Shown piece by piece: positions 17,201-25,567 of a stretch of DNA of 64,000 nt. The first letter of the stretch is position 1. Every line of letters begins with the position of its first letter. The stretch covers positions 1 through 64,000 of the forward strand of contig NZ_QJRY01000001.1 in NCBI RefSeq assembly GCF_003205195.1, read 5' to 3'. Under the pieces are notes generated by a model. The model worked only from the letters and a program-made list of their open reading frames with translations, searched no databases and was not told the origin of the DNA. Origin of the DNA: Peteryoungia wuzhouensis. Its GTDB lineage: Bacteria > Pseudomonadota > Alphaproteobacteria > Rhizobiales > Rhizobiaceae. Made by a program: the position numbers and the translations under genes.

Positions 17201-18703
17201 ATGAACACACGAATCTCTTCCCCCGTGCCGCTGAATTCCATCAGTCCAGAACCGTTTGAACCACGGGTCTTTACCGACGCAGTCGAAGCCGTGGATGCGC
17301 TGACAGCCCTCTACGAGCGCAATACCGGCTTCCTCAACGAGGCGTTTTCGGCGCTTGCCAATGGCGGACCGATCGAGGGGCGCTACCGGGCCTTCTATCC
17401 GCAGGTCAGCATGGAGACGACGAGCTTCGGCCATGTCGACAGCCGCCTCTCCTATGGCCATGTCACCTCGCCGGGCATCTACACCACGACCATCACCCGG
17501 CCCAAGCTCTTCCGCCATTATCTCAAGGAGCAGCTGGCCCTTCTGATGCGCAATCACCAGGTGCCGATCACGGTATCGGAATCGACGACGCCGATCCCGC
17601 TGCATTTTGCCTTCGGCGAAGGCGCGCATGTCGAGGCCTCGGCCGGCGGCCTGGCCGACATGCAGCTGCGCGACATCTTTGATACGCCTGACCTCACCGT
17701 CACCGACGACGAGATCGCCAATGGCGAATATGAACCGAAGCCGGGCGAGCCGCATCCGCTGGCCCCGTTTACCGCCCAGCGCATCGACTATTCGCTGGCG
17801 CGGCTGTCGCATTACACCGCGACCAGCGCCAACCATTTCCAGAACTTCGTCCTGTTCACCAACTACCAGTTCTATGTCGACGAGTTCTGCGCCTATGCCC
17901 GCCAGCTGATGGCCGACGGCGGCAGCGACTACACCGCCTTCGTCGAACCCGGCAACATCATCACACCGGCTGGACAATCCGCGCCGACGGAGGGCGTCTC
18001 GCTCGGCCGCCTGCCGCAGATGCCGGCCTATCACCTGAAGAAAAAGGCCCATGCCGGGATCACCGTGATCAATATCGGCGTCGGCCCCTCCAACGCCAAG
18101 ACGATCACCGACCATGTGGCCGTGCTTCGTCCGCATGCCTGGCTGATGCTCGGCCACTGCGCCGGGCTTCGCAACAGCCAGCGGCTCGGCGACTATGTGC
18201 TTGCCCACGCCTATGTCCGCGAAGACCACGTGCTTGATGACGACCTGCCCGTCTGGGTGCCGATCCCGGCGCTGGCCGAAGTGCAGCTGGCGCTCGAAGA
18301 CGCGGTCGAGGAAATCACCGGCTACGAGGGCTTCGAACTCAAGCGCATCATGCGCACCGGCACCGTCGCCACGATCGACAACCGCAACTGGGAACTGCGC
18401 GACCAGCGCGGCCCGGTCAAGCGCCTGTCGCAGTCGCGCGCCATCGCGCTCGACATGGAATCGGCCACCATCGCCGCCAACGGCTTCCGCTTCCGCGTGC
18501 CCTACGGCACGCTGCTCTGCGTCTCCGACAAGCCGCTGCATGGTGAATTGAAGCTGCCGGGCATGGCGACGGCGTTTTACAAGACGCAGGTCAGCCAGCA
18601 TCTGCAGATCGGCATCCGGGCGCTGGAGAAGCTCGGGGCCATGCCGACCGAGAAGCTGCATTCGCGCAAGCTCAGAAGCTTCTTCGAGACGGCGTTTCAG
18701 TAA
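17201..18703 (+). CDS. amn: AMP nucleosidase
   Basis: Hydrolyses AMP to adenine and ribose-5-phosphate, helping set adenylate pools. The 500-residue length and domain order fit the family: an N-terminal Amn-specific domain (about 1-190), then a nucleoside-phosphorylase-like catalytic domain with TVINIGVGPSNAKTITDHVAVLRPHAWLMLGHCAGL. Near the end ALDMESATIAANGFRF is the usual purine/ribose-binding segment with a conserved Glu. ATG at 17201 begins MNTRISSP. It has its own unit, convergent with the nitroreductase gene. Confidence 0.95.
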   Translation: MNTRISSPVPLNSISPEPFEPRVFTDAVEAVDALTALYERNTGFLNEAFSALANGGPIEGRYRAFYPQVSMETTSFGHVDSRLSYGHVTSPGIYTTTITRPKLFRHYLKEQLALLMRNHQVPITVSESTTPIPLHFAFGEGAHVEASAGGLADMQLRDIFDTPDLTVTDDEIANGEYEPKPGEPHPLAPFTAQRIDYSLARLSHYTATSANHFQNFVLFTNYQFYVDEFCAYARQLMADGGSDYTAFVEPGNIITPAGQSAPTEGVSLGRLPQMPAYHLKKKAHAGITVINIGVGPSNAKTITDHVAVLRPHAWLMLGHCAGLRNSQRLGDYVLAHAYVREDHVLDDDLPVWVPIPALAEVQLALEDAVEEITGYEGFELKRIMRTGTVATIDNRNWELRDQRGPVKRLSQSRAIALDMESATIAANGFRFRVPYGTLLCVSDKPLHGELKLPGMATAFYKTQVSQHLQIGIRALEKLGAMPTEKLHSRKLRSFFETAFQ

Positions 18704-18761
18704 GGCGCTGTAGTCGCAACGCCATCGGTCGGACCCGAGCCTGATCGGCTCCGGAGCTTAA

Positions 18762-19856
18762 CTATGCCTGATCCAGAACAGCGGCCACGGGGCGGCGCGG
18801 AGAATAGGGCAGATCGGCTCCATGGCCGAAGCGCATCATGATGTCTGGGCGCAGGCCCGGCTCGCCGATCAGGCTCGACAGTTGCGACCGCAAGGCCTCG
18901 ACCTCAACCGGCTGGTTTATGAAGGCCGTTTTGAGACCGGCGCGGGTTGCGGCGAGCGCAAAGCGCTGGCAGGCCCGCCCGACCGCCACCCAGTGCTGCC
19001 TGTCCTCGCTCTCGCCGAGAAAGACGGCAATGCCGGCAGAGCTGTCGAGATGGCGGGCATATTTGTCGTTTTCGGCAGCGGCGGTGAAAAAGGCGTCGAA
19101 GGCGGCCCCGCCGAGAAAGCCTGGAAGCAGAGGATTGCCGCTCGATGCCGAAAACAAGCCGTCACCGCTCTCCATCGCAGCACGCGGATTGAAGCGCAAC
19201 CAGTACTTGAGCTCGGCAATGAAGGCCGGGTCACCCATCTGTTGCTCATTGCCAGCGATCACGAGATCGCGCAGCCGGTCGAGCGGACCGCGTTCGGTGA
19301 CGATCACCAGCCGGACACCGGGGATTTCCGCAGCGTTTCTCAAACCCTCAATGATCGCTGCGGACACTGGCTGGCCATCATAGGCAGCACGGGTCGATTG
19401 TCTGTGTGGAATGGCCGCAAACAGCGGATCTTGCAAAGATCTGCCAGTCGCCCAGCGAAACTCGATCCCGCCTTCAGCATTGACCTCGGCCTCGCCGGGC
19501 AGCCCTGCCGCCGTCGCAGCGAGGGCCAGGTTTTCGGTGGCGCAGCCGAGGCTGACGAAAAGATGATGGTCGTCCGGATCGACCGCAGGGGTCGCCCGAG
19601 AATGATCGGCACGGATAGCGATGCCACTATCGGTTACTCGAAAGCGCCAAGGCTGGGTGTTGTGGCCGTTGGCGGCCAATGTCGCATAGCGGACTAGATC
19701 GATCGAATCGGCATCGGCCGACAAAGGCCTGCGCGTGTCGGCAATATAGCGATCATAATCTGCCATCGCTCCGACTGCCGAGCGCCAGCCATAGGCTCCC
19801 GCTCCACCCGCCAGCAGTACCGCCCCGGCCCCGATAAGGACATCGCGCCTGATCAT
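18762..19856 (-). CDS. Nitroreductase-fold (Acg-like) FMN protein
   Basis: A 364-residue protein with a hydrophobic, RR-containing N terminus (MIRRDVLIGAGAVLLAGGAGAYGWR) suggesting membrane anchoring or Tat export. A nitroreductase-like domain follows: LVRYATLAANGHNTQPWRFRV near 53-73 and HRQSTRAAYDGQPV near 150. The domain order resembles Acg-type proteins, two nitroreductase halves in one chain. The substrate is unknown. ATG at 19856 follows AAGGAG. Confidence 0.82.
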   Translation of the reverse strand: MIRRDVLIGAGAVLLAGGAGAYGWRSAVGAMADYDRYIADTRRPLSADADSIDLVRYATLAANGHNTQPWRFRVTDSGIAIRADHSRATPAVDPDDHHLFVSLGCATENLALAATAAGLPGEAEVNAEGGIEFRWATGRSLQDPLFAAIPHRQSTRAAYDGQPVSAAIIEGLRNAAEIPGVRLVIVTERGPLDRLRDLVIAGNEQQMGDPAFIAELKYWLRFNPRAAMESGDGLFSASSGNPLLPGFLGGAAFDAFFTAAAENDKYARHLDSSAGIAVFLGESEDRQHWVAVGRACQRFALAATRAGLKTAFINQPVEVEALRSQLSSLIGEPGLRPDIMMRFGHGADLPYSPRRPVAAVLDQA

Positions 19857-19924
19857 CGGCTTCTCCTTTCGATAGCACTTTACTGCAGCGCGCTGGTTTC
19901 TCCTTGAGCCAGATCAAGAGCGCA

Positions 19925-20506
19925 TCAAATGCGCCGGAAGCTGATGCAGCCGGCAGAACACCCGTACGTCACGTAGCGCTCCAGAAATTCGCCGCGCGTC
20001 AACTCGTACCAGACATCGCCGTGTTCGGAACCCGGGATGGGATCGGGAAAAGCGGCAAACTCCGTGCGCGTGTGTTTCATGCCGATTTTTTCCATCACCC
20101 GTCGCGAACCGTGGTTCACGGCCATCGTGGTTGCCACGATCCTTTCGTAGCCACCGCTGGTGAAACCCCATGTGACAAGCGCCGAGGCGCCTTCAGGCGC
20201 CAGTCCCTGGCCCCAGCACGCTCGGCGCAGCCGATAGCCGATCTCGGCGATCATATCCGTTTCCGGAAATAGGCAGAACCATCCGACAAACGCGCCGTCG
20301 ACCGTCCCGCGTGCGGTCCACACATAGGGTTCCGTGCCTCTCGGCATGAGGAACGGCGCTTGCTCCGGGTCGATCTTCTCGTGATCGACCGCGCCGCCGT
20401 TCAGAAAACGCATCACTTCCGGGTCGCGTTCAAGCGCGATGAAATCAGCGGCGTCACACAAGCGACAAGGAGCGAGATTCAGGTTCGCCGTCTGCAATTG
20501 CACCAT
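19925..20506 (-). CDS. GNAT family N-acetyltransferase (RimJ/RimL type)
   Basis: A 193-residue acyltransferase of the RimJ/RimL branch: LNLAPCRLCDAADFIALERDPEVMRFL at the start, the acetyl-CoA loop in GYRLRRACWGQGLAPEGASAL, then ATTMAVNHGSRRVMEKIGM. The acceptor could be a protein N terminus or a small molecule. ATG at 20506 is preceded by GGAG. It is convergent with no partner and ends 91 bases from the nitroreductase-like gene upstream. Confidence 0.88.
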   Translation of the reverse strand: MVQLQTANLNLAPCRLCDAADFIALERDPEVMRFLNGGAVDHEKIDPEQAPFLMPRGTEPYVWTARGTVDGAFVGWFCLFPETDMIAEIGYRLRRACWGQGLAPEGASALVTWGFTSGGYERIVATTMAVNHGSRRVMEKIGMKHTRTEFAAFPDPIPGSEHGDVWYELTRGEFLERYVTYGCSAGCISFRRI

Positions 20507-20597
20507 CAGGTCTCCTCGCAGGTCTTCCGGTTGCAGGACGATATCGGTGGTCGGAGGGAGAGCTTCCGCCGGGCACGACCGACCCCGCCCTCACCTT

Positions 20598-21071
20598 TCA
20601 GGCCTCGACGATCTCCGCCAGACAGCGCACGGGAAAATTCACCGAATTGGCGATGAAGCATTTTTCATGCGCGTCGCCATGGAGTTCCAGCGCGAGTTGC
20701 GGATAAGTCCCGGCCTTGATCGTCACGCGGGGTCTCAGCAGGATTTCCGTGAAGCGACCGCCTCCGCTTTCGTCCATCTGCATCGTGCCCTCGGCATGGT
20801 CTTCATAGGCCGTGACGACGACGCCGGAGACCGCGCAGAAATGCAGGTACCAGAGCTTGTGACAGGTGCTGACCGAGGCGAGCAGCAGTTCCTCCGGGTT
20901 CCAGCGGGCGGGATCGCCGAGAAAATGCGGATCGGCGGACGCCAGAATATCGGACTTGCCGGGCACAGAAATCCGGTGATCGCGCCCATAGGCACGATAG
21001 GACGAGGTCCCCGAGCCGCGATCGCCCTCCCAAGTAATGGTCAGCCGATAGTCATGGCGATGCTCTGACAT
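20598..21071 (-). CDS. OsmC/Ohr family peroxidase-like protein
   Basis: A 157-residue OsmC-fold protein. The two redox Cys positions are present: STCHKLW (first) and EKCFIANSV (second), as in thiol-dependent peroxidases that reduce organic hydroperoxides. Its sequence is closest to the YhfA-like subgroup rather than classical Ohr. ATG at 21071 with GGAGA upstream gives the family-length protein; an ATG at 21137 adds 22 unrelated residues. Confidence 0.87.
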   Translation of the reverse strand: MSEHRHDYRLTITWEGDRGSGTSSYRAYGRDHRISVPGKSDILASADPHFLGDPARWNPEELLLASVSTCHKLWYLHFCAVSGVVVTAYEDHAEGTMQMDESGGGRFTEILLRPRVTIKAGTYPQLALELHGDAHEKCFIANSVNFPVRCLAEIVEA

Positions 21072-21184
21072 TCCAGTCTCCGCAGATATCCTGTGAGTCT
21101 CTTGCTCGATGATAGGCGCGCGACGGACGAAGTCCAAGCCAACCCCTCCGCAGGAAAATTCACCGCAGCTCTTGCAAAGATCCG

Positions 21185-21212
21185 TTTACGATATATCTTA
21201 GAGTCACCGAAA
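21185..21212 (+). promoter_or_regulatory. Candidate PadR operator
   Basis: A GATATATC palindrome with an AT-rich flank lies about 35 bases before the PadR gene. Many PadR regulators bind AT-rich inverted repeats in their own promoters, so autoregulation is likely, though the exact footprint is not known. Confidence 0.35.
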
Positions 21213-21232
21213 CAGATTTAAGGAATTCTGAA

Positions 21233-21814
21233 ATGAGACATCACTCTTGTGAAGGCGGACATGATCGTGGCTTCCGGCATTTGATGGCCATGGCCATGCG
21301 GGGCGGCCCGTTTGGCGGCCCCATGGGCCACGGCCCGCGCGGACGCGGCGAACGCCGCCGCATGTTCGACGGCGGTGAGCTTCGGCTCGTGCTGTTGAAG
21401 CTGATCGGCGACCAGCCGCGTCATGGCTATGACCTGATCCGCGAGATCGAAACGCTCTCCGGTGGCGCCTATGCGCCTTCGCCCGGCGTGGTCTACCCGA
21501 CCATGACGCTGCTCCTCGACATGGGATTGGCGGACGAACAGGCGAGCGAAGGCCCGCGCAAGCTGCTCGCCATCACCGAGGCCGGCCGCGCCCATCTCGC
21601 AGAACGCGCCGATGAAGTCGCGGTGGCGATCGGCCGCCTGACGGCACTCGCCAAGGTCAGCGAACGCACCGATGCCGGCCCGGTCCGTCGCGCCATGGGC
21701 AACCTGAAACAGGCCCTTCACGATTGCCTGTCGCGCGATGGCACGACACGCGAAACCCAGCTGGAAGTCGCCCGCATTCTCGACGAGGCGGTCGGCAAGA
21801 TCGAAAGGCTCTGA
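21233..21814 (+). CDS. PadR family regulator, YqjI-like
   Basis: A 193-residue repressor-type protein. The winged-helix core is GELRLVLLKLIGDQPRHGYDLIREIETL...SPGVVYPTMTLLLDMGL, followed by a C-terminal helical dimer region. The N-terminal 43 residues are rich in His, Cys, Gly and Arg (MRHHSCEGGHDRGFRH...). Escherichia coli YqjI, a nickel-responsive PadR regulator, has a similar metal-rich N terminus directly before the same RRRxFxxGELRLV core, so metal sensing is inferred. It is followed two bases later by a DUF2218 gene in the same operon. Confidence 0.9.
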   Translation: MRHHSCEGGHDRGFRHLMAMAMRGGPFGGPMGHGPRGRGERRRMFDGGELRLVLLKLIGDQPRHGYDLIREIETLSGGAYAPSPGVVYPTMTLLLDMGLADEQASEGPRKLLAITEAGRAHLAERADEVAVAIGRLTALAKVSERTDAGPVRRAMGNLKQALHDCLSRDGTTRETQLEVARILDEAVGKIERL

Positions 21815-21816
21815 TC

Positions 21817-22104
21817 ATGGCAAAAACGATCGCGGTCGTTCCGACCGAAAGCGGCTGGAAATATGTCCAGCAGCTCTGCAAACACTGGGCCCACAAGCTG
21901 GAGGTCGATCTGGGCGACCAGAAGGGTGTCGTAAAATTCGCCGAGGCTACCGCTGTCATGACGAGCGACGCCAAGGCTCTCACGGTCGAAATCGAGGCAA
22001 GCTCGGCGGCTGTGCTGGAGCGGATGAAGGCTGTGGTCTCGAGCCATCTCGACCGCTTTGCCTTTCGCGAAGCGCCCCTGCCCTTCGAGTGGAAAGCTGC
22101 CTGA
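21817..22104 (+). CDS. DUF2218 family protein
   Basis: A 95-residue protein beginning MAKTIAVVPTESGWKYVQQLCKHWAHKLEV. DUF2218 domains are often encoded beside, or fused to, siderophore-interacting ferric reductases (family knowledge). The gene starts two bases after the PadR stop, so translation is coupled. With the YqjI-like regulator this suggests metal or iron homeostasis. No ferric reductase gene is adjacent here. Confidence 0.82.
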   Translation: MAKTIAVVPTESGWKYVQQLCKHWAHKLEVDLGDQKGVVKFAEATAVMTSDAKALTVEIEASSAAVLERMKAVVSSHLDRFAFREAPLPFEWKAA

Positions 22105-22303
22105 TCCCTCCTGACGCCTGTCGGAAAGTCAGAAAAGGCTGCACCTTGAGCAGTCCCCATCCGGGGGCTGCATCATGGCCGAGACGCCAGCCCAATATAT
22201 CTCCATCCTGGCTGAATCCCCCAAAGATGTTCTCTTCCCCTGTCAACGGAAGTTGCTAGAAAGCCGTGTTGATAGACAATGGCACTAAACAATGGGGGTT
22301 GCC

Positions 22304-23467
22304 ATGAATGTGGTGACGAAGACATCGACATCTTGGTTCTCACGTCTCGGCGGGGCTCTGACGGGTGCATTGGTTGGACTGGTTCTCCTCATCGTGGCGA
22401 TTGTCGCGCTGTTCTGGAACGAAGGCCGGTCGGTCGCGACCTATAAATCGCTGGTGGAAGGTCAGTCGATCGTCGTCACAGCCGATGCATCGCGGATAGA
22501 CCCCGCTCTTGATGGCAAACTTGTTCATATCGAAAGCGATGTGAAACCCGCCTCAGACGTTGTCGATGCCGACACGGGTATCACCGCCTCCGGGGTCATC
22601 GGCCTTGAGCGTAAGGTCGAGATGTATCAATGGGTCGAGGAAAAAAGCAGCAAGACCGAGAAGAAGCTCGGCGGCGGCGAGGAAACCGTGACCACCTATA
22701 GCTATACCAAGGAATGGAGCGAAAAAGCTCAGGATTCCTCGAAATTCCAGGAAACGGCGGGCCACGAGAACCCGGAATTCTGGCTGCCATCGTCGGAAAC
22801 CCTGGTGGACAAGGCACAGCTGGGTGCCTTTAGCGTGACGGGCGCGCAGATCGCCTCTGTTGGCACGCGTGAAACCCTGCCGATCACCGATGAAACCGCA
22901 GCGCAAGCCTCCGAAGCCCTGGGCTATCCCGGCGAAGGCCGTGCCGTGATGCAGGCGCTCTATTTCGGCGCGAATGAAAAGGCACCCGAGATCGGCGACA
23001 CCAAGGTTCGCTTTGAGAAGATCCTTCTGCCGGAAGTCAGCGTCGTCGCCATGCAACACGGCGATCGCCTGGCGGAATATACCACGCAGAATGGCTACAC
23101 CCTGTTCCTGTTGGAAGCAGGTCGTCAACCCGCGACGAAGATGTTCGCCGACAGCCAGGCCGAAAACGTCGTTCTGACCTGGGTCATCCGCGTTGCGGGA
23201 ATTTTCGGGCTGTTCGTCGGCTTTGCCCTCATCTTCAGGATCTTCAGCGTGATCGGTGACGTCATCCCCTTCGTCGGCTCGCTGATTGGCTTCGGGACCG
23301 GCCTCATCTCCTTCATCCTGGCGCTGGCCATCGGCGTGACCGTCATTGCCATTGGCTGGTTTGCCGTGCGGCCTCTGCTGTCGATTGGACTGCTTGTGGG
23401 CGTCGCCGCGCTCGTTTGGGCCTATTTGAAATATGTCCGGAAACAGCCAACCGCGCCTGCGGCTTAA
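22304..23467 (+). CDS. TMEM43 family membrane protein
   Basis: A 387-residue inner-membrane protein. There is one N-terminal transmembrane segment (about 14-40, GALTGALVGLVLLIVAIVALFW), then a periplasmic domain of about 250 residues with the family-typical FWNEGRSVATYKSLVEGQ, and three or four C-terminal membrane helices. TMEM43/LUMA is a membrane-organising protein in animals; the bacterial function is unknown. ATG at 22304 has GGGGG seven bases upstream; one at 22292 adds four residues. Confidence 0.85.
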   Translation: MNVVTKTSTSWFSRLGGALTGALVGLVLLIVAIVALFWNEGRSVATYKSLVEGQSIVVTADASRIDPALDGKLVHIESDVKPASDVVDADTGITASGVIGLERKVEMYQWVEEKSSKTEKKLGGGEETVTTYSYTKEWSEKAQDSSKFQETAGHENPEFWLPSSETLVDKAQLGAFSVTGAQIASVGTRETLPITDETAAQASEALGYPGEGRAVMQALYFGANEKAPEIGDTKVRFEKILLPEVSVVAMQHGDRLAEYTTQNGYTLFLLEAGRQPATKMFADSQAENVVLTWVIRVAGIFGLFVGFALIFRIFSVIGDVIPFVGSLIGFGTGLISFILALAIGVTVIAIGWFAVRPLLSIGLLVGVAALVWAYLKYVRKQPTAPAA

Positions 23468-23645
23468 AAAGACCGCGCCCCGAGGTTCTGTTTATCCTCG
23501 GGGGGCCCGTCGAACATGACCAAATCCAGGCGGTCATATTTTCGCCTGAGGCGCTCTCGAACACGGTCGGTCGACACGATCAACACGTCTTGCCAAATCG
23601 CGGCGGGAGCGGTCTAAACTTGTCCGACAACAGGAGGACATCACC

Positions 23646-24419
23646 ATGACCACGCTCACCATCCCTGATCTTGCCGGCAAGGCCGTTCTCATTACCGGCG
23701 CATCGAGCGGCATCGGCGAGGCGCTGGCCCGGGCTTTTGCCACTCAGGGCGCGCTGGTCGGCCTGCATTACAATTCCAACAGCGAGGCGGCCCATGCGAT
23801 CGCCCGTGAGATCGAGGCAGCCGGTGGCAGTGTCGTGCTGGTCAAGGCGGATGCCGCCTCCTCGGACGACATGGCCGGGGCCGTCGCCCATGTCGCCAAG
23901 ACCTTCGGCCGGCTCGATGGCGTGATCAACAATGCCGGCAGCATGATCGCCCGCGTGCTCTACGAGGACATGACGGATGCGCAGTATGACAAGGTGATGG
24001 ATGTGAATGCCCGCTCGGTGCTGTCCACCACGCAGGCGGCGATTGCGCATCTGAAGATCAAGGGGGGCTTCGTCATCAATACCACCTCGGTCGCGGCCCG
24101 CACCGGCGGCACGGCGGGCTCCGGCGTATACGGCTCGTCGAAAGCCTTTGTCGCCGCCGTCACCAAGGGCATGGCGCTCGAATTCGGCAAATACAGTGTC
24201 CGGGTCAATGCGGTGGCGCCGGGCGTCATCACCACGCCCTTCCAGGACAAATATGCGCTGCCCGGGCAGCTTGACCAAGTGGCCGGCAGCGTGCCGTTGA
24301 AGCGCACGGGCACGCCGCAGGACTGCGTCGGCGCCTATCTGTTTCTCGCCTCCGAAAGCCTCTCAGGCTACATCACCGGCCAGACGATCGACGTCAATGG
24401 CGGGCAGTTCATGCCGTGA
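23646..24419 (+). CDS. SDR family oxidoreductase (FabG-like)
   Basis: A 257-residue classical short-chain dehydrogenase. The cofactor motif TGASSGIG is at 17-24, NNAG follows, and the active site is NTTSVAARTG...SGVYGSSKAF, with Ser, Tyr and Lys (YxxxK) all present. The C-terminal DVNGGQFM is typical. NADP preference and the substrate cannot be stated; 3-oxoacyl-ACP reductase or xenobiotic carbonyl reduction are possible. Preceded by AGGAGG before ATG at 23646. Confidence 0.9.
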   Translation: MTTLTIPDLAGKAVLITGASSGIGEALARAFATQGALVGLHYNSNSEAAHAIAREIEAAGGSVVLVKADAASSDDMAGAVAHVAKTFGRLDGVINNAGSMIARVLYEDMTDAQYDKVMDVNARSVLSTTQAAIAHLKIKGGFVINTTSVAARTGGTAGSGVYGSSKAFVAAVTKGMALEFGKYSVRVNAVAPGVITTPFQDKYALPGQLDQVAGSVPLKRTGTPQDCVGAYLFLASESLSGYITGQTIDVNGGQFMP

Positions 24420-24429
24420 CCTTCAGGGG

Positions 24430-24618
24430 TTAGCGCTCGAACCATCGACGCCAGCCCTTTTGCGATTTGTCCGCCGCGTGAGCCTTGGCCGGCTCGATCG
24501 TGGTCGTTTCAGCCGTTGGTCGGATGCCCGGATCCCGCCTACGTTGCGTGTGTTTTTCGGCTCCTATCTGCGTGGCCTCGGCCAGCGCATGGACCAGGGC
24601 GGCGTCGAGAATGTGCAT
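24430..24618 (-). CDS. Small hypothetical protein
   Basis: 62 residues starting MHILDAALVHALAEAT, with a basic, Trp-rich end (KGWRRWFER). The ATG at 24618 has GGAGGA six bases upstream, the best evidence for translation. No domain is recognised. The frame continues upstream, but that part lacks a ribosome site. It is convergent with the SDR gene, 10 bases past its stop. Confidence 0.5.
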   Translation of the reverse strand: MHILDAALVHALAEATQIGAEKHTQRRRDPGIRPTAETTTIEPAKAHAADKSQKGWRRWFER

Positions 24619-24782
24619 GTCGTGTCCTCCGGCGTGGTTTCGACACTGGTCGGACGCAACAGCCGCCATTCGACAGTCCAAATTTATTTTTCCATCGCCC
24701 TGCCTGCCTGTCGATTTGCCGGCCCTGGCTTCGACTAGGGCCGATGTCTGCGTTAGGATCGCCCGAGGGAATGGAGGGGACG

Positions 24783-25196
24783 ATGAAATTTCTATGCCAG
24801 GTCTGGCTCGATGAAACCGTGATGCAAGCCTTGAGCGAGGCCGAGCGCCGCACGCTCGACCGCCAGTCGCTCGCCTATGACAGAGAGCTTGCCGAGCGGG
24901 GACACCTCGTGCTGGCCTCGCCGCTCGCAGCGCCAGAGACGGGGCTGACGCTCCGGGTCCGGAACGGCGAGTTATCGACCACCGACGGTCCCTTTGCCGA
25001 AACCCGCGAACATCTCGGCGGTTTCCTGCTTCTGGAGACGCGCGATCTCTCTGAGGCCGTGCAGATCGCCAGCCGGGTGCCGATCGCCCTCTATGGCAGC
25101 ATCGAGGTCAGGGCGCTTTCGGACATTCCCGTTCATGACGCTGCGGAGGCGGACCATGCGGCCGACGAGGCTGCTCTCCCCCTGGAGGGGCGCTGA
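24783..25196 (+). CDS. YciI/DGPF family protein 1
   Basis: A 137-residue YCII-domain protein with the DGPF signature (TTDGPFAETREHLGGFLLLE). Such proteins are typical companions of ECF42-type sigma factors. GGAGGGGA precedes the ATG. Its stop overlaps the next start as TGATG, so the three genes are translated as one unit. Enzyme activity is unknown. Confidence 0.88.
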   Translation: MKFLCQVWLDETVMQALSEAERRTLDRQSLAYDRELAERGHLVLASPLAAPETGLTLRVRNGELSTTDGPFAETREHLGGFLLLETRDLSEAVQIASRVPIALYGSIEVRALSDIPVHDAAEADHAADEAALPLEGR

Positions 25197-25558
25197 TGCG
25201 CTTCGTCTGCTTCATTCACACCGACCCGCAGGATATCGCCGAGATCTCGGATGCCGATCACCGGCGCATCGTTGCAGAACATTTCGCGTTCGACGAAGCG
25301 ATCACGGCGACGGGGCACCACATTGTCTCGGAAGCGCTTGAAGATCCCGATCGTTCCGTCACCATCCGGCGCTCGGCCAAGGGCGTGACGGTCAGCGTTG
25401 GTCCCTTCACTGAAGCGCGCGAACATATCGGCGGCTTCTACCTGCTGGAAGCCGCCTCTCTCGACGAGGCGATCCGGATCGCTTCTCGCATCCCCTCCCT
25501 GCAGCACAGTTCGGTCGAGATCCGCCCGGTGCGGACGCTCGTGCTCGACGGAGAATGA
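25196..25558 (+). CDS. YciI/DGPF family protein 2
   Basis: A 120-residue YCII-domain protein with the same core but VGPF in place of DGPF (VSVGPFTEAREHIGGFYLLEA). The start overlaps the previous stop by one base. The loss of the Asp at the family signature suggests a changed or reduced function relative to copy 1. Confidence 0.87.
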   Translation: MRFVCFIHTDPQDIAEISDADHRRIVAEHFAFDEAITATGHHIVSEALEDPDRSVTIRRSAKGVTVSVGPFTEAREHIGGFYLLEAASLDEAIRIASRIPSLQHSSVEIRPVRTLVLDGE

Positions 25559-25567
25559 GGAGGGCTT

